DNA from: Sphingobacterium sp. R2
GTDB taxonomy: Bacteria > Bacteroidota > Bacteroidia > Sphingobacteriales > Sphingobacteriaceae
NCBI RefSeq assembly: GCF_040760075.1
Contig: NZ_CP142884.1
Location: forward strand, 3,844,001-3,908,000
Direction: 5' to 3'
Length of the DNA stretch: 64,000 bases
Position 1 is the stretch's first letter, and every line of letters begins with the position of its first letter. The notes under the pieces are model-generated. The model made no database searches, had not been told where the DNA came from, and saw only the letters and a list, made by a program, of their open reading frames with translations. Position numbers and translations under genes: made by a program. Shown piece after piece: positions 25,268 to 33,895 of this stretch.

Positions 25268-27487
25268 ATGAAAGATTATGTGATTGATATTGAAGCAGAA
25301 AACAAAGAGATAAGGAAACGTTACCGTGCATTGTTACGCGCCTGTAAGCCAACTTTACAGCGTGGGGATAAGCAGGAGATTCGCAAGGCATTTGACTTGG
25401 CATTGGATAGTCATAAGGAAATGCGACGCAAATCAGGAGAGCCTTATATCTTTCATCCAATTGCTGTTGCCCAGATTGCTGCCGAAGAGATCGGTTTAGG
25501 GACAACATCTATTGTATGTGCGTTGCTCCACGATGTAGTTGAAGATACCAATGTAACATTGGATGAAATTGAAGAAATGTTTGGTAAAAAAGTTCGTCGC
25601 ATTATCGATGGACTGACTAAAATTTCGGGAATTTTTGATCCAAATAGTTCCATGCAGGCGGAGAATTTTCGGAAAATGTTGCTCACGCTTGCAGACGATG
25701 TCCGTGTCATTCTGATCAAATTGGCAGATAGGTTGCACAATATGCGCACGATGGAATTTATGGCTCGGGATAAGCAGTTGAAGATTGCATCGGAGACCAG
25801 TTACCTGTATGCACCTCTTGCCCATCGTCTGGGACTTTATGCCATAAAATCGGAATTGGAAGATCTCTCAATGAAATATACCGATCCGGATACTTATAAA
25901 TTTATCGCACGAAAACTGAATGAGAAAAAAGCGGAGCGTGAGCGATTTATAGGTGATTTTATCGATCCCATCAAGGAGATATTGCAGGAACAGGGAATCA
26001 AAGCTTCGGTATTTGGTCGCCCCAAATCAATTCATTCCATATGGAATAAGATGCGGAAAAAGTCGATTCCATTTGAAGAAGTTTATGACCTTTTTGCGAT
26101 ACGGATTGTGATCGATGCCGTGGATGAGAAGGAAAAGACCGAGTGTTGGAAAGTGTACTCCATCGTCACAGATTTGTATCGTCCTAACCCCGACCGGCTT
26201 AGGGATTGGATTTCCTCGCCGAAAGGAAATGGGTATGAATCGTTGCATACGACAGTAATGGGGCCCAGAGGGCAGTGGGTGGAAGTCCAGATTCGTACCA
26301 AACGCATGAATGAGATTGCTGAAAAAGGGTTTGCTGCGCATTGGAAGTACAAAGAATCAAATTCTGATTCTGGATTGGATCAATGGATCAAAAAGGTGCG
26401 CGATGTCTTAAGCAGTCCGGATCAGAATGCCATGGATTTTGTGGATGATTTTAAAATGAACCTGTTCTCGGATGAGATTTTTATCTTCACCCCGAAAGGG
26501 ACACTGATACAACTGCCCAACAATGCCACGGCTTTGGATTTTGCATTTGAAATTCACTCCGATATTGGGGCAAGCTGTATTGGCGCTAAAGTAAACCACA
26601 AACTGGTCCCCTTGAGTCATATTTTACAAAATGGGGATCAGGTCGAGATTATTACATCGAGCAAACAGTCTCCTAAGGAAGATTGGTTAAACTTTGTTGT
26701 CACTGCAAAAGCCAAATCGAAAATTAGGTCTTCCTTAAAAGAAGAAAAGCGGCGAGTTGCCGAGGACGGAAAAGAGATTTTGGAGCGTAAGTTAAAATCA
26801 CTTAAAGTAACTTACAACACGGACAATATCAACAAAATTGCTAATTTTCTAAAGTATCCCAGTTCACAAGATCTGTTCTACAATGTTGCCAAGGGAATAG
26901 TCGATATGAGGCAATTACGAGAGTATGTTGCCCACGAAAAGGCCGCCGAAGTCAATATAAATAACTCTTCTGGCAACCAATTTAACACCCATATTGGCGG
27001 ATTGGTCGAAAAGATCAATAAGAAGGAATTCGATACGATTTTGATTGGTGATGATATGCAAAAGGTGGACTATACGTTGGCCCCCTGTTGTAATCCAATT
27101 CCCGGCGATGATATTTTTGGTTTTTTAACGGTCAATGACGGTATAAAAATTCACCGTACGAGCTGTCCCAATGCTTCAAAATTGATGGCAAATTATGGTT
27201 ATCGAATTTTAAAAGCGCGATGGGCCTCCACAAAAGATTCTGCATTTTTGACGGGTTTACATATTGTTGGTATCGATGATGTTGGTTTGGTAAATAAGCT
27301 AACAACTGTGATTTCCCAAGAATTTACGGTCAATATCCGATCGCTGTCAATTTCAAGTAATGACGGTATTTTTGATGGTAATATTATGGTTTATGTGAAT
27401 GATACTGCTCAACTTGAAAGTTTAATGAGAAATTTGAAGCAGGTTAGAGGAATAACGGGTGTTAATCGCTATGAATCGGAAAGCTAG
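25268..27487 (+). CDS. RelA/SpoT (p)ppGpp synthetase/hydrolase
   Basis: A 739-residue long RSH protein. The HD hydrolase domain (about 45-200) keeps YIFHPIAVAQIAAE and ALLHDVVEDT, and RLHNMRTM. The synthetase domain (about 235-350) keeps VFGRPKSIHSIWNKM, YDLFAIRIV and GNGYESLHTTVMGP. A TGS domain (FTPKGTLIQLPNNATALDF), a zinc-finger-like Cys region (APCCNPIPGDDI, RTSCPN) and a C-terminal ACT domain follow. Both catalytic motifs look intact, so a bifunctional SpoT/Rel is expected. Full length. It is transcribed alone, upstream of the Fur-family gene. Confidence 0.95.
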   Translation: MKDYVIDIEAENKEIRKRYRALLRACKPTLQRGDKQEIRKAFDLALDSHKEMRRKSGEPYIFHPIAVAQIAAEEIGLGTTSIVCALLHDVVEDTNVTLDEIEEMFGKKVRRIIDGLTKISGIFDPNSSMQAENFRKMLLTLADDVRVILIKLADRLHNMRTMEFMARDKQLKIASETSYLYAPLAHRLGLYAIKSELEDLSMKYTDPDTYKFIARKLNEKKAERERFIGDFIDPIKEILQEQGIKASVFGRPKSIHSIWNKMRKKSIPFEEVYDLFAIRIVIDAVDEKEKTECWKVYSIVTDLYRPNPDRLRDWISSPKGNGYESLHTTVMGPRGQWVEVQIRTKRMNEIAEKGFAAHWKYKESNSDSGLDQWIKKVRDVLSSPDQNAMDFVDDFKMNLFSDEIFIFTPKGTLIQLPNNATALDFAFEIHSDIGASCIGAKVNHKLVPLSHILQNGDQVEIITSSKQSPKEDWLNFVVTAKAKSKIRSSLKEEKRRVAEDGKEILERKLKSLKVTYNTDNINKIANFLKYPSSQDLFYNVAKGIVDMRQLREYVAHEKAAEVNINNSSGNQFNTHIGGLVEKINKKEFDTILIGDDMQKVDYTLAPCCNPIPGDDIFGFLTVNDGIKIHRTSCPNASKLMANYGYRILKARWASTKDSAFLTGLHIVGIDDVGLVNKLTTVISQEFTVNIRSLSISSNDGIFDGNIMVYVNDTAQLESLMRNLKQVRGITGVNRYESES

Positions 27488-27568
27488 GTTTAGCATTTGG
27501 ATGTAAAATCGCTTTAAAGCACTTACCTTACCCCTATTTTTAATAGCGGAAATATCAATCCTAATTGG

Positions 27569-27576
27569 TAAATTTG
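27569..27576 (+). promoter_or_regulatory. -7 element for the Fur-family gene
   Basis: TAAATTTG matches TAnnTTTG, 18 nt before the ATG at 27595. It overlaps the longer alternative reading frame (TTG at 27565), which supports the ATG start. Confidence 0.5.
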
Positions 27577-27594
27577 TACAAGAATATTTTTACT

Positions 27595-28086
27595 ATGAAT
27601 CAAGCTGAAAATTTTGCAACTGTAAAAAAAATCTTTGAGGCCTACTTAGAAAACAAAAATCTAAGAAAAACACCAGAGCGCTATGCGATCTTGGAAGAGA
27701 TTTATTCACGTACCGATCACTTTGATGTAGAGTCTTTGTATATTCATATGAAGAACAAAAAATACCGTGTCAGTCGTGCTACAGTTTATAATACCCTAGA
27801 ACTTTTGGTGTCTTGCGACCTGGTTACAAAACACCAGTTTGGCAGGAACATGGCGCAATTTGAAAAATCTTATGGTTTTAAACAGCACGATCACGTGATC
27901 TGCATTGAGTGCAATAAGGTTGTGGAGTTTTGTGATCCCCGTATCAACCAAATTCAGAGCCTGATGGGAGATCTTTTAAAATTTGACATTAAGCACCACT
28001 CGCTCAATTTGTATGGTGTGTGTCAAGACTGTCAACTTAAAAACAAGAAAGAGGAGGCTGTAGTGCACACAGCTATTTCAAATTAA
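27595..28086 (+). CDS. Fur family transcriptional regulator
   Basis: A 163-residue regulator counted from the ATG at 27595. The N-terminal winged helix is seen in LRKTPERYAILEEIYSRTDH and VSRATVYNTLELL. The C-terminal metal-binding part has HDHVICIECNKVVEF (C-x2-C) and VCQDCQ (C-x2-C), the structural zinc site of the Fur superfamily. Whether it senses iron (Fur), zinc (Zur) or peroxide (PerR) cannot be decided from sequence. A strong terminator follows before purA. Confidence 0.9.
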   Translation: MNQAENFATVKKIFEAYLENKNLRKTPERYAILEEIYSRTDHFDVESLYIHMKNKKYRVSRATVYNTLELLVSCDLVTKHQFGRNMAQFEKSYGFKQHDHVICIECNKVVEFCDPRINQIQSLMGDLLKFDIKHHSLNLYGVCQDCQLKNKKEEAVVHTAISN

Positions 28087-28125
28087 TCTTATATTTTCTT
28101 AAATATAATAGTACATTTGTTCAGG

Positions 28126-28162
28126 AATGTTCAGGAGAAAAATTCCTGAACATTTTATTTTT
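28126..28162 (+). terminator. Intrinsic terminator after the Fur-family gene
   Basis: Stem AATGTTCAGGA (28126-28136) with TCCTGAACATT (28144-28154), then TTATTTTT. The left arm is preceded by a partial direct copy (TTGTTCAGGA). Confidence 0.85.
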
Positions 28163-28213
28163 AAATAGAGTCTATTTTTATTAATAACATTTAATTACTA
28201 TACTTTAAAAGCT

Positions 28214-29491
28214 ATGCAAGTTGATGTGCTTTTGGGCTTACAATGGGGTGACGAGGGTAAAGGTAAAATCGTAGACGTATTTTGTCCAAAATACGATTTG
28301 ATCGCTCGTTTCCAAGGCGGCCCTAACGCCGGACACACGTTGGAATTCGATAACAAGAAATTCGTACTCAACACAATTCCATCTGGTATCTTCAATGAAG
28401 GTACACTAAATCTTATAGGTAATGGTGTCGTTATCGATCCGATTATCTTAAAAAGAGAGTTAGACAATTTAAAGACAGCTGGTTTTGATCCGGTGGGTAA
28501 AGGCAATTTGGTACTAGCGCGCAAAGCACACCTTATTCTGCCGACACACCAATTATTGGATGCTGCCTCAGAATCAAATATGGGTGCAGGAAAAATTGGA
28601 TCTACGCTAAAAGGTATTGGTCCAACTTACATGGATAAAACCGGTAGAAATGGTTTACGTGTAGGTGATACGACACTTCCTGATTTTCAAGAGCGTTACC
28701 AAAAGCTGAAAGAAAAGCATCTGAATATTCTTTCACATTATGGTGATATACCTGATTTTAGTGAAAAAGAGCAAGCGTTTTTAGATGCTATCGAATTCAT
28801 TAAGTCTATCCCACATGTAGATTCAGAACATTTGGTGAATCAATATTTGAAAGAAGGTAAACGTGTATTGGCCGAGGGAGCACAAGGTACGTTATTAGAC
28901 GTTGATTTTGGTTCTTACCCGTTCGTTACTTCGTCCAATACCACTACAGCTGGAGCGTGTACAGGACTTGGTATTGCGCCAAATAAAATTGGTAAAGTAT
29001 ATGGTATCTTTAAAGCCTACGCTACTCGTGTGGGTGGCGGTCCCTTCCCTACTGAACTTCACGACGAGACGGGTGAAAAGTTACGTCAACTGGGGCATGA
29101 ATTCGGAGCGACTACAGGCCGTGCCCGTCGTACGGGTTGGATTGATATTCCAGCTTTAAAGTATGCGATTATGTTGAATGGCGTTACAGACTTGATTATG
29201 ATGAAGGCCGATGTGTTGGATACTTTCGACAAAATCTACGCTTGTACGCACTATAAATATAACGGTGAAGTGATTGATTATATGCCTTATGAAATTATCA
29301 CACATCAGGCGGAGCCTATTTTAGAAGAAATTGAGGGCTGGAAACAAGATTTGACAGGCATAACAGCTGAAGGAGAAATCCCTGAAGCATTAAAAAATTA
29401 TATTTCTTATTTAGAGAAAGCTCTTGAAGTGCCTATTACAATCCTATCGGTAGGTCCTGATCGTAAACAAACGTTAGCTTTGTCAAAATAA
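28214..29491 (+). CDS. purA: Adenylosuccinate synthetase
   Basis: A 425-residue enzyme joining IMP and aspartate with GTP to form adenylosuccinate in AMP synthesis. The P-loop-like start is VLLGLQWGDEGKGKIVD, with FQGGPNAGHT, GSTLKGIGPTYMDK, AEGAQGTLLDVDFGSYPFVT and TTGRARRTGWID in the family order. Length is standard. pabB begins 3 nt after the stop, so a purine gene and a folate gene share a transcript. Confidence 0.97.
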   Translation: MQVDVLLGLQWGDEGKGKIVDVFCPKYDLIARFQGGPNAGHTLEFDNKKFVLNTIPSGIFNEGTLNLIGNGVVIDPIILKRELDNLKTAGFDPVGKGNLVLARKAHLILPTHQLLDAASESNMGAGKIGSTLKGIGPTYMDKTGRNGLRVGDTTLPDFQERYQKLKEKHLNILSHYGDIPDFSEKEQAFLDAIEFIKSIPHVDSEHLVNQYLKEGKRVLAEGAQGTLLDVDFGSYPFVTSSNTTTAGACTGLGIAPNKIGKVYGIFKAYATRVGGGPFPTELHDETGEKLRQLGHEFGATTGRARRTGWIDIPALKYAIMLNGVTDLIMMKADVLDTFDKIYACTHYKYNGEVIDYMPYEIITHQAEPILEEIEGWKQDLTGITAEGEIPEALKNYISYLEKALEVPITILSVGPDRKQTLALSK

Positions 29492-29494
29492 ACT

Positions 29495-30781
29495 ATGCGG
29501 ATCGAAAGTTTTGATCTTCTCGATTCTAAAGATAAATTTCATCAAAAAGCCCTGCACTGGTCGGGGCAATTTGATGAAATTTCTTTCTTTAATAGTAATG
29601 GGATGTCCGATGAATGGGGCAAATTTGAGCAAATATTAGCCGTCAAGGCGTTGTTTTCGTTCCGTGCCAATCAAAATGTATTTGACGGGCTCGATGCTTT
29701 TTTGAAGTTACATCGATCTGAATTTATACCTGGCTTTCTTTCTTACGACCTTAAGAATGAGGTTGAACCATTACAGACCACTGGGACGGATCAGCTCGAG
29801 TTTCCAGAAGCTTATTTTTTTGTGCCCGCTATTACGCTTCGATGGACTGCTGAGCAGGTACATATAGAGGCAGAGAATCCTCTTGAAATTTACCAAGCTA
29901 TTTCTGATACACAGATTCCTGAGGTATTTCCAATGGCGTTGGAGGTAAGATCGCGCTGGACGAAAAGCGCATATATGGACGCTTTCGCAGCTGTTCAGGC
30001 ACATATTCAGCGTGGGGACATCTATGAAGTAAATCTTTGTCAGGAATTTTTTGCTGAAAATGCTGATGTTTCTCCTGTTGAACTTTATCATCGATTGAAT
30101 ACCATATCGCCTACCCCATTCAGTGCATTTTTTAAAGTTGGCCATCATTTTATCATAAGTGCTTCGCCAGAGCGATTTTTAGCGAAGCGACTCGGAAAGC
30201 TGATTTCACAACCCATTAAAGGGACGGCAAAACGGGGAGCAAATCCGCAAGAAGACCAGCAGATTATAGCGGATATGTTGAGGTCCAAGAAAGAGATTGC
30301 CGAAAATGTCATGATCGTCGACTTGGTTCGCAATGATCTGACGCGAAGTGCGTTGCCTGGAACAGTTGAAGCTACGCGGCTTTTTGAAATCCAGTCTTTT
30401 GAGCAGGTGCATCAGATGATTTCGACCATTACCTGCATACAGTCGCCACAGGTCGCTAATGTGGATGTCTTTCGGAATACCTTTCCAGCAGGCTCGATGA
30501 CGGGAGCTCCTAAAATCGCTGCGATGCAGATATGTGATCAAGTTGAAGCTCGAAAGCGCGGTATTTATGCAGGATCTATCGGTTACTTTGATACTGTTCG
30601 CGATGAATTCGATTTCAACGTCGTTATTCGTTCATTGCTTTACAACGCACAGACACAATACCTCTCATTTCATACTGGTGGAGCGGTGACCAACCAGGCC
30701 GTTGCGGAACAGGAATATCAAGAATGCCTTTTGAAGGCGTCTGCGATACTGAAGGCATTAGGTGCTAGCTTGAAGGAATAA
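29495..30781 (+). CDS. pabB: Aminodeoxychorismate synthase component I
   Basis: A 428-residue chorismate-binding enzyme. The catalytic core has INLCQEF-like VNLCQEFF, SASPERFL, the signature PIKGTAKRG, VMIVDLVRNDL, TFPAGSMTGAPKIAAM and GIYAGSIGYF. The Lys of PIKGT (Ala in anthranilate synthase, PIAGT) marks the PabB type that makes 4-amino-4-deoxychorismate for folate. No glutamine amidotransferase partner (PabA) is adjacent. It follows purA by 3 nt. Confidence 0.9.
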   Translation: MRIESFDLLDSKDKFHQKALHWSGQFDEISFFNSNGMSDEWGKFEQILAVKALFSFRANQNVFDGLDAFLKLHRSEFIPGFLSYDLKNEVEPLQTTGTDQLEFPEAYFFVPAITLRWTAEQVHIEAENPLEIYQAISDTQIPEVFPMALEVRSRWTKSAYMDAFAAVQAHIQRGDIYEVNLCQEFFAENADVSPVELYHRLNTISPTPFSAFFKVGHHFIISASPERFLAKRLGKLISQPIKGTAKRGANPQEDQQIIADMLRSKKEIAENVMIVDLVRNDLTRSALPGTVEATRLFEIQSFEQVHQMISTITCIQSPQVANVDVFRNTFPAGSMTGAPKIAAMQICDQVEARKRGIYAGSIGYFDTVRDEFDFNVVIRSLLYNAQTQYLSFHTGGAVTNQAVAEQEYQECLLKASAILKALGASLKE

Positions 30782-30789
30782 AACTATAC

Positions 30790-30797
30790 TAATTTTG
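30790..30797 (+). promoter_or_regulatory. -7 element for the tatD-tcdA unit
   Basis: TAATTTTG matches TAnnTTTG, 39 nt before the tatD start and just after pabB. Confidence 0.45.
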
Positions 30798-30836
30798 TAG
30801 AGAATATTTTTTGCTTCAAGTATTTTTTCGACCTTT

Positions 30837-31508
30837 GTGCCGTTGGCAACACAGATTCCCTATATCGATATTCATACGCATCGGGATTATCCCGTCGAAG
30901 CGGATGCGGTTTATTCTATAAAGAATATCGCATTGAACCATTCCGAGCGTATTACTCAGGCGGATTGTTCAATCGGTCTACACCCCTGGTATATGGATGG
31001 GGATGCACAACGCGAATTAGAGTTGATGGTGAATGCTTTAGGCCTGTCGCAGGTTTTAGCTATAGGTGAATGCGGTATGGACAAAACTATAAGCATTTCT
31101 CTCAACGAACAGCAAGTGCTTTTTGATCAGCAGGTTTCCATAGCCAAGAGATATCAGAAACCATTGATTATACACTGTGTGCGCGCTTTTCAAGAGGTTG
31201 TAGCATGTTTAAAGAGCGCAAATTTCAAAGGTCCTGTTATTTTTCATGGCTACCGTAAAAACGAGACCTTGGCGGAGCAATTGGTAGATCAAGGTTATTA
31301 TTTATCGATTGGCAAACATTGTTTAAACGGAAGCCAGGATAAGGTTTTGCTAGATGTCCCACTGCGGCATTTATTTTTAGAAACCGATACCGATACGACC
31401 GTAGAAATTGAGGCAATTTATCGCTATGTGGCACAAGTTAGATCAATTGAATTGGATGAATTAAAAGAGATTTTGTACCACAATTACAAAAAAGTATTTA
31501 ATAGATGA
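30837..31508 (+). CDS. TatD family metal-dependent hydrolase
   Basis: A 223-residue TIM-barrel hydrolase. Metal ligands are in YIDIHTH, GECGMDK, IIHCVRAFQEV, VIFHGYR and FLETDTDT, the TatD order. TatD proteins are Mg-dependent DNases or related phosphoesterases; the substrate here is unknown. The protein is slightly shorter than E. coli TatD. The start is a GTG at 30837; there is no ATG that leaves the first metal motif in place. Its stop overlaps the ATG of a 25-codon ORF. Confidence 0.87.
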   Translation: MPLATQIPYIDIHTHRDYPVEADAVYSIKNIALNHSERITQADCSIGLHPWYMDGDAQRELELMVNALGLSQVLAIGECGMDKTISISLNEQQVLFDQQVSIAKRYQKPLIIHCVRAFQEVVACLKSANFKGPVIFHGYRKNETLAEQLVDQGYYLSIGKHCLNGSQDKVLLDVPLRHLFLETDTDTTVEIEAIYRYVAQVRSIELDELKEILYHNYKKVFNR

Positions 31509-31582
31509 ACCCGCTTACTTTGGATATTCCTTTTGGACAAAAGATACGCGGGCATCATGATGATATAAAACAGATTAAATAG
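31505..31582 (+). CDS. Possible 25-residue small ORF between tatD and tcdA
   Basis: An ORF of 25 codons beginning MNPLTLDIPFGQ and ending HHDDIKQIK. Its ATG overlaps the tatD stop (ATGA) and its TAG directly abuts the tcdA ATG. It therefore fills the gap exactly, as in tightly coupled operons. It has no recognisable domain. It could be a real small protein, a device for translational coupling to tcdA, or chance. Confidence 0.35.
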   Translation: MNPLTLDIPFGQKIRGHHDDIKQIK

Positions 31583-32308
31583 ATGAAAGATTTAAGTTGG
31601 CTGTCACGTACCGAAGCGCTGATTGGTAGAGCGGCGGTCGAGAAATTAGCGAATTCACATGTGATGATTTTGGGTTTAGGCGGTGTAGGATCATTTGCTG
31701 CGGAATTTATATGCCGGGCAGGTGTGGGGAAGATGACCATTATTGATGGCGACACAGTTGATCCATCCAACCGTAATAGACAACTTCCAGCCTTAGCGAC
31801 CAATCATGGCGAAGCGAAAGCGGAAATTATGCGTCAACGATTGTTAGCGATCAATCCTGAATTGGATCTGACGGTGATACAGGATTTTATCATCCCGGAA
31901 AAGATACCTGCATTATTAGAACTGGCACCAGACTACTGTGTGGAAGCTATTGATAGTATTACGCCGAAGCTATTCTTTATTCGGAGAGCGTTGGAAGCGA
32001 ACATCCCTTTTGTCAGCTCAATGGGTGCAGGTGGTAAAGTGGATCCCACTAAAATAAAAATTGCCGATATCGGTAAATCCTATAATTGTAAATTGGCCCA
32101 GCATATCCGTAAGAAATTGCGCAAACATGGTATTCGGGATGGCGTTAAAGTGGCCTTCTCAACCGAGTTGCCAAATAAGGATTCTTTGCTATACACCGAT
32201 GGGAGTAATTTTAAAAAATCAGCTTATGGTACCATGTCGTATCTGCCTGCTGCATTTGGTGGTGCAATTGCATCGGTCGCGATACGCGATTTGATCGAAA
32301 ATGTTTAA
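31583..32308 (+). CDS. tcdA: tRNA threonylcarbamoyladenosine dehydratase
   Basis: A 241-residue E1-like (ThiF/MoeB fold) enzyme that cyclises t6A37 in tRNA to ct6A with ATP. The nucleotide loop is ILGLGGVGSFAAEFICRAG, with IIDGDTVDPSNRNRQ and the conserved CVEAIDSI and SSMGAGGKVDPTKI of TcdA (formerly YgdL/CsdL). No C-x2-C zinc knuckles are present, as expected for TcdA. It follows the 25-codon ORF without a gap and is closed by a terminator. Confidence 0.92.
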   Translation: MKDLSWLSRTEALIGRAAVEKLANSHVMILGLGGVGSFAAEFICRAGVGKMTIIDGDTVDPSNRNRQLPALATNHGEAKAEIMRQRLLAINPELDLTVIQDFIIPEKIPALLELAPDYCVEAIDSITPKLFFIRRALEANIPFVSSMGAGGKVDPTKIKIADIGKSYNCKLAQHIRKKLRKHGIRDGVKVAFSTELPNKDSLLYTDGSNFKKSAYGTMSYLPAAFGGAIASVAIRDLIENV

Positions 32309-32334
32309 CTTCGTTGCACAATAAACATATGAAC

Positions 32335-32378
32335 AAAAGATAAAGCTCCCTATTGCTAGATGGGGAGCTTTATCTTTT
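32335..32378. terminator. Bidirectional terminator between tcdA and the BON gene
   Basis: A perfect 16-bp stem, AAAAGATAAAGCTCCC (32335-32350) with GGGAGCTTTATCTTTT (32363-32378). Its A/T-rich ends provide a T tract in either direction, which suits the convergent genes on both sides. Confidence 0.85.
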
Positions 32379-32384
32379 TAAATC

Positions 32385-32909
32385 TTAACGGCTAATCACA
32401 CCTTTCATATCGATGCCTTTGGGTTTGATATGTTCCAATCGTTTCTTCAGTGTATCTATTTTCGATTTTTCAAGGTTACCGGTTGCTACAATAATTCCCT
32501 CTTTCACTTGCGCTGTGATTGTCGGAAAATCTTCCAGAACTAAGTTGACGTCTCTTGTCAAAGTAGAATCAACCGCCCCACCAATAATTTCATGATATTT
32601 TTCACGCGCATCTTCAGGTTCCGGTAGGTTTACCACGATATTGTTATGGATGGATTTTATATTCTCTCCACCTGCCATTTTCGTTTTGTCTTCTATGTTC
32701 TGTTTAAGCGAGTCGGAACCTATCTGTCCATCCAGGGTAACATTTCCTTCTTCAACATTTACCTCGATACCAGGCGTAGTTTCTAAGGCCGCCTGGATTG
32801 TTGATTTTAGTTTTTCGTCCGATTCGGGCGATCTACAAGCGTGAATGAAGGATAAGGCACCAACTGAAAGGGTTAAAAGTAATTTATTTAGTTTCATGTC
32901 ATTCGTCAT
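32385..32909 (-). CDS. BON domain lipoprotein
   Basis: A 174-residue exported protein with lipobox IHAC. Two BON domains are visible: about 37-92 (IQAALETTPGIEVNVEEGNVTL) and about 106-172 (GIIVATGNLEKSKIDTLKKRL). BON domains bind phospholipid and are common in envelope-maintenance and osmotic-stress proteins such as OsmY. A start at Met 5 (32897) would give a cleaner signal peptide. It faces tcdA across a bidirectional terminator. Confidence 0.85.
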   Translation of the reverse strand: MTNDMKLNKLLLTLSVGALSFIHACRSPESDEKLKSTIQAALETTPGIEVNVEEGNVTLDGQIGSDSLKQNIEDKTKMAGGENIKSIHNNIVVNLPEPEDAREKYHEIIGGAVDSTLTRDVNLVLEDFPTITAQVKEGIIVATGNLEKSKIDTLKKRLEHIKPKGIDMKGVISR

Positions 32910-32971
32910 ATCTGTACTTTATTAGAACAGATGAAGCGCACTATTGTTTAATTTTTCAGCTTTTTGGATAC

Positions 32972-33442
32972 CTAATAAATTGCGTCCACCTTTTGGTCGA
33001 TGTTGTTAAATACAAAACTATCTCCTATCTTCTTTCCGATAAGTAGCTGTCCGATGGGCGCTAGCGGCGAGATGACGAAAATATTACTATCTCCTATTTT
33101 CACTGCTCCAATACTTGTAGCAATAAAATAAAGGGCAACATTGGTTTGAACGAGAGTCCCTACTCGAGCAACGTCGGTCTCACTATTCAATACAGATTCT
33201 ATATGGAGGAGTTGCTGTAAATCTTTATTCGCTTCGAGAAGTTGCTTTTGGTAGCGATTAATATCCTGTTGAATCATTTCACGTGATGTTTCATATTTGT
33301 CTCCAGCGCTACTTTTGGTGTCGTCGGTACTCGAATCCCTGGCTGTCTCCAAAGCAGATGCTATCATTGAAATACGATCGTTGGTGCGTTTTAGGGCTAT
33401 ATTGAGAAGTTCACGTTTGATGTCGAAATAATTATTTGTCAT
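32972..33442 (-). CDS. GreA/GreB-like protein
   Basis: A 156-residue protein with an N-terminal coiled coil (LETARDSSTDDTKSSAGDKY and the helix after it) and a C-terminal beta domain (LAPIGQLLIGKKIGDSFVF) resembling the FKBP-like domain of GreA, where SPIGRALIGK-type sequence is typical. In other Bacteroidota such proteins are sometimes mislabelled 3-oxoacyl-ACP synthase; nothing here supports that. A role at RNA polymerase is inference. It is convergent with nothing and lies just upstream of tRNA-Ser, divergently. Confidence 0.75.
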   Translation of the reverse strand: MTNNYFDIKRELLNIALKRTNDRISMIASALETARDSSTDDTKSSAGDKYETSREMIQQDINRYQKQLLEANKDLQQLLHIESVLNSETDVARVGTLVQTNVALYFIATSIGAVKIGDSNIFVISPLAPIGQLLIGKKIGDSFVFNNIDQKVDAIY

Positions 33443-33543
33443 CCCGAAAATTAAGCAATAAGTTTTATTCCAAAAAAAATAAAAACAATACGCTTAGTGT
33501 CAATAGCCTATAATAAATCCGTTGGTAAATAGTACGAATAATA

Positions 33544-33573
33544 TTGCAATAACTTAAAAATTTGCTACATTTG
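33544..33573 (+). promoter_or_regulatory. Promoter of tRNA-Ser
   Basis: TTG at 33544-33546 and TACATTTG at 33566-33573 with 19 nt between them, the canonical Bacteroidota -33/-7 arrangement, 13 nt before the tRNA. Confidence 0.7.
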
Positions 33574-33586
33574 TGCACTGAAACAC

Positions 33587-33677
33587 GGAAAGGTGTCAGA
33601 GTGGTCGAATGAGCAGTCCTGGAAAGACTGTATACGGGATGACTGTATCGAGGGTTCGAATCCCTCCCTTTCCGCCA
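33587..33677 (+). tRNA. tRNA-Ser (GGA)
   Basis: A 91-nt class II tRNA including an encoded CCA. The acceptor stem pairs GGAAAGG (33587-33593) with CCTTTCC, the discriminator is G, the T arm is GAGGGTTCGAATCCCTC, and the anticodon stem CAGTC/GACTG encloses the loop CTGGAAA with anticodon GGA. A long variable arm fits serine tRNAs. A promoter lies just upstream and a terminator 10 nt downstream. Confidence 0.96.
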
Positions 33678-33687
33678 AATGATACAA

Positions 33688-33722
33688 ATGCCACGAATAA
33701 TCGCTATTCGTGGCATTTTTTG
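33688..33722 (+). terminator. Intrinsic terminator after tRNA-Ser
   Basis: A 12-bp perfect stem, ATGCCACGAATA (33688-33699) with TATTCGTGGCAT (33705-33716), loop ATCGC, followed by a T run. Confidence 0.9.
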
Positions 33723-33768
33723 TTTTTAGCACTATAAAATACGCACTGGAAGCGGCTTTGACCTATAA

Positions 33769-33794
33769 GGTTCGAATCTCTTACTTTCCCCAAA
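33769..33794 (+). other. Imperfect copy of the tRNA-Ser 3' end
   Basis: The segment GGTTCGAATCTCTTACTTTC followed by CCCAAA resembles the T-loop to CCA end of the tRNA-Ser (33653-33680): the first ten bases are identical, then four mismatches and one deleted base. It lies 92 nt after the tRNA. No other tRNA arms are seen in front of it. Such 3'-end copies arise when an integrase-borne element uses a tRNA as attachment site, or by tRNA decay after duplication. Confidence 0.5.
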
Positions 33795-33797
33795 GCG

Positions 33798-33828
33798 AAA
33801 AAAGCCACCGTATTGCTGGCTTTTTTTA
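33798..33828 (+). terminator. Second hairpin terminator beyond tRNA-Ser
   Basis: Stem AAAAAAGCCA (33798-33807) with TGGCTTTTTT (33817-33826) and a T run after it. It follows directly on the tRNA 3'-end copy, as if it once closed a tRNA or phage-type transcript. Confidence 0.6.
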
Positions 33829-33895
33829 TTTAAAATGGACAACGTGTCTCATTTACGGAGGCTAAACGACCAAAAGTTTAAAATAGTAAAATATA

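Noticed and set aside
32972..33442. 3-oxoacyl-ACP synthase annotation for the GreA-like protein
   Set aside because: No thiolase-fold motifs and far too short; the C-terminal pattern is GreA-like.
33465..33716. 83-codon minus-strand ORF
   Set aside because: It runs through the tRNA-Ser and its terminator and is a shadow of these.
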